Assembly: GCA_049294435.1 (NCBI GenBank)
Contig: JBAQCU010000041.1
Coordinates: 1-22,873 of the forward strand
DNA from: UBA1550 sp049294435
GTDB lineage: Bacteria; Patescibacteriota; Minisyncoccia; Phycocordibacterales; UBA1550
Direction: 5' to 3'
DNA length: 22,873 bases
The notes beneath the pieces are model-generated. The model worked only from the letters and a program-made list of their open reading frames with translations. It was not told the origin of the DNA and ran no database searches. Below are positions 22,221-22,873 of the stretch, one piece after another. The position numbers were made by a program, and so were the translations under genes. Numbering within the stretch: the stretch's first letter is position 1; the number at the start of each line of letters is the position of its first letter.

Positions 22221-22830
22221 TAGGGAGTGATTCCCGTGCGCGCATGGGAGGGTAAAGTGTGTGCGTACTCGCACACACTGGGGGTAAGCACGATGCATTT
22301 GAGCCTCGGGCTTTTTCCGCTAGGGCGTCCCTGACTAAAGGACGAGTGCCGCCGTTTTCGGAGTCTCATAGTTTAAAAGCGAAAGCGACACCACAAACTC
22401 TAGAATGAAAAAGTGGAAGGGGGTTGTGCGAGTGGCGGACTCCGTAGGCCTGCCAAACGAAGCCATAATATATAGGTTAAATAGTAACTAATAAAGTACT
22501 AAAAACACTATGTTCCACGGCGAGGAGGAGCCCGAAGCTGGGGGAAGGATTCCTTTCTTCCCCCAAATAGCGGGGTGTTTACCTTGCTTCCAGGAGCGTC
22601 ATCGGGTCATTTCCGCCCAAATGACCCGATGACACTAGAGAGCAGATGCAAGGCAAGGACACACCCAAACGAAGACATCTAGCCACTCGTAGCCCTAGCG
22701 GAAAAAGTCCGAGGCGAATGCCGAGGATGGGCCCACCTAAGGAGGGGATGCACTGGCGGAAAGAAAGGAGAGGCACAATATTGCATCCTGAATTCCGTCG
22801 GTTTCTCTCTTCAAAGAGAAACACGCCCGA
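22221..22830 (+). ncRNA. Candidate large structured RNA, about 600 nt
   Basis: No protein gene is credible in this ~650-base stretch, but stems are abundant. 22303-22326 pairs with 22692-22715 over 24 bp (one G-U), and GCATT (22295-22299) with AATGC (22717-22721) continues it. Hairpins include AGTGTGTGCG-TACT-CGCACACACT (22256-22279), GTCC/GGAC (22327-22343), a G5..C5 hairpin near 22540-22565, and GGATGCA/TGCATCC near 22744-22791. CGGAGTC (22359-22365) can pair with GACTCCG (22438-22444), competing with CCGCC/GGCGG. TAAAAT at 22208-22213 is a weak -10 box. It is not RNase P, tmRNA, SRP or 6S RNA by recognisable motifs. The strand is inferred from the neighbouring gene. Confidence 0.55.
22598..22633. 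repeat. Second copy of the 32-nt palindrome, inside the structured RNA region
   Basis: GTCATCGGGTCATTT (22598-22612) and AAATGACCCGATGAC (22619-22633) are perfect 15-bp arms with loop CCGCCC. It is inverted relative to 21526-21557. It sits in the apical loop of a helix formed by CCTTGC (22582-22587) and GCAAGG, as expected for a tolerated insertion. Confidence 0.9.
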
Positions 22831-22831
22831 A

Positions 22832-22873
22832 GCCCCATCGCCAATACCTTTTCAAAAAAATCCCCCCGCCAAA
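22832..22873. repeat. Right copy of the 42-bp inverted repeat, at the window end
   Basis: Exact reverse complement of 14422-14463. The window ends inside or exactly at the edge of the repeat, so an assembly break at a repeat is as likely as a true element boundary. Inward it is preceded by a GTTTCTCT/AGAGAAAC hairpin (22801-22822). Confidence 0.9.

Noticed and set aside
22221..22520. tmRNA
   Set aside because: CTGCCAAACGAAGCC followed by a short frame and TAATAA looked tag-like, but the deduced peptide does not end in ALAA-type residues and no tRNA-like 3' end with a T-loop is present.
22692..22740. RNase P RNA
   Set aside because: GGAAAAAGTCCGAGG resembles conserved region I, but it is the 3' strand of a perfect 24-bp helix and the other conserved regions are absent.
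1..22873. CRISPR array
   Set aside because: No regularly spaced direct repeats were found anywhere in the window.

Overview
The window looks like a chromosomal segment of a Candidate Phyla Radiation bacterium (Patescibacteria, most likely Parcubacteria-like). I infer this from the reduced core proteins: a short PolA with no recognisable proofreading domain, a short HolA-like delta subunit and a short MurE-like ligase. A giant PKD/beta-helix surface protein and frequent -10 boxes 6 to 9 bases ahead of the ATG (leaderless-type promoters) fit the same picture. TGA acts as a stop, so this is not a UGA-recoded lineage. No taxonomic search was possible.

Layout. 1-3224: 3' part of a large cell-surface protein, closed by a perfect 19-bp hairpin. 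3323-7002: tsaE, polA and a holA-like gene. 7003-7710: a 540-base non-coding stretch with a possible small RNA, hairpin-rich elements built partly from tRNA 3' ends, and tRNA-Lys(UUU). 7713-10073 (minus strand): DoxX-like protein, MurE-like ligase and ruvA. 10139-13103 (plus strand): rpsT, rhodanese, a 91-aa protein and a 679-aa secreted transglutaminase-like protein. 13181-13708 (minus strand): a secreted protein of uncharacterised type. 13712-14421: a non-coding block with two more copies of the hairpin-rich element.

14422-22873 reads as a defence or mobile island. A 42-bp perfect inverted repeat lies at its left edge and at the very end of the window. Inside are a controller-type XRE regulator with a palindromic promoter/operator, a probable type II restriction endonuclease and a C5-cytosine methyltransferase. 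These are followed by LexA, a divergent bacterial ubiquitin-like operon (Ubl, E1, DUF6527 protein) ending in a Schlafen AlbA_2 protein, an odd tRNA-Arg(UCU), a zinc-ribbon protein and a Pro/Ala-rich protein with a C-terminal winged helix. The last ~600 bases have no gene but fold into a large structure around a 24-bp long-range helix. No integrase, transposase or CRISPR array is visible.

The most unusual items are: (1) the cloverleaf-like elements with compensating hairpin changes; (2) the ~600-nt candidate structured RNA; (3) a 32-nt palindrome present both in frame in a protein gene and inside that RNA; (4) the Ubl/E1/DUF6527 operon with an AlbA_2 gene next to a LexA-linked restriction-modification system.
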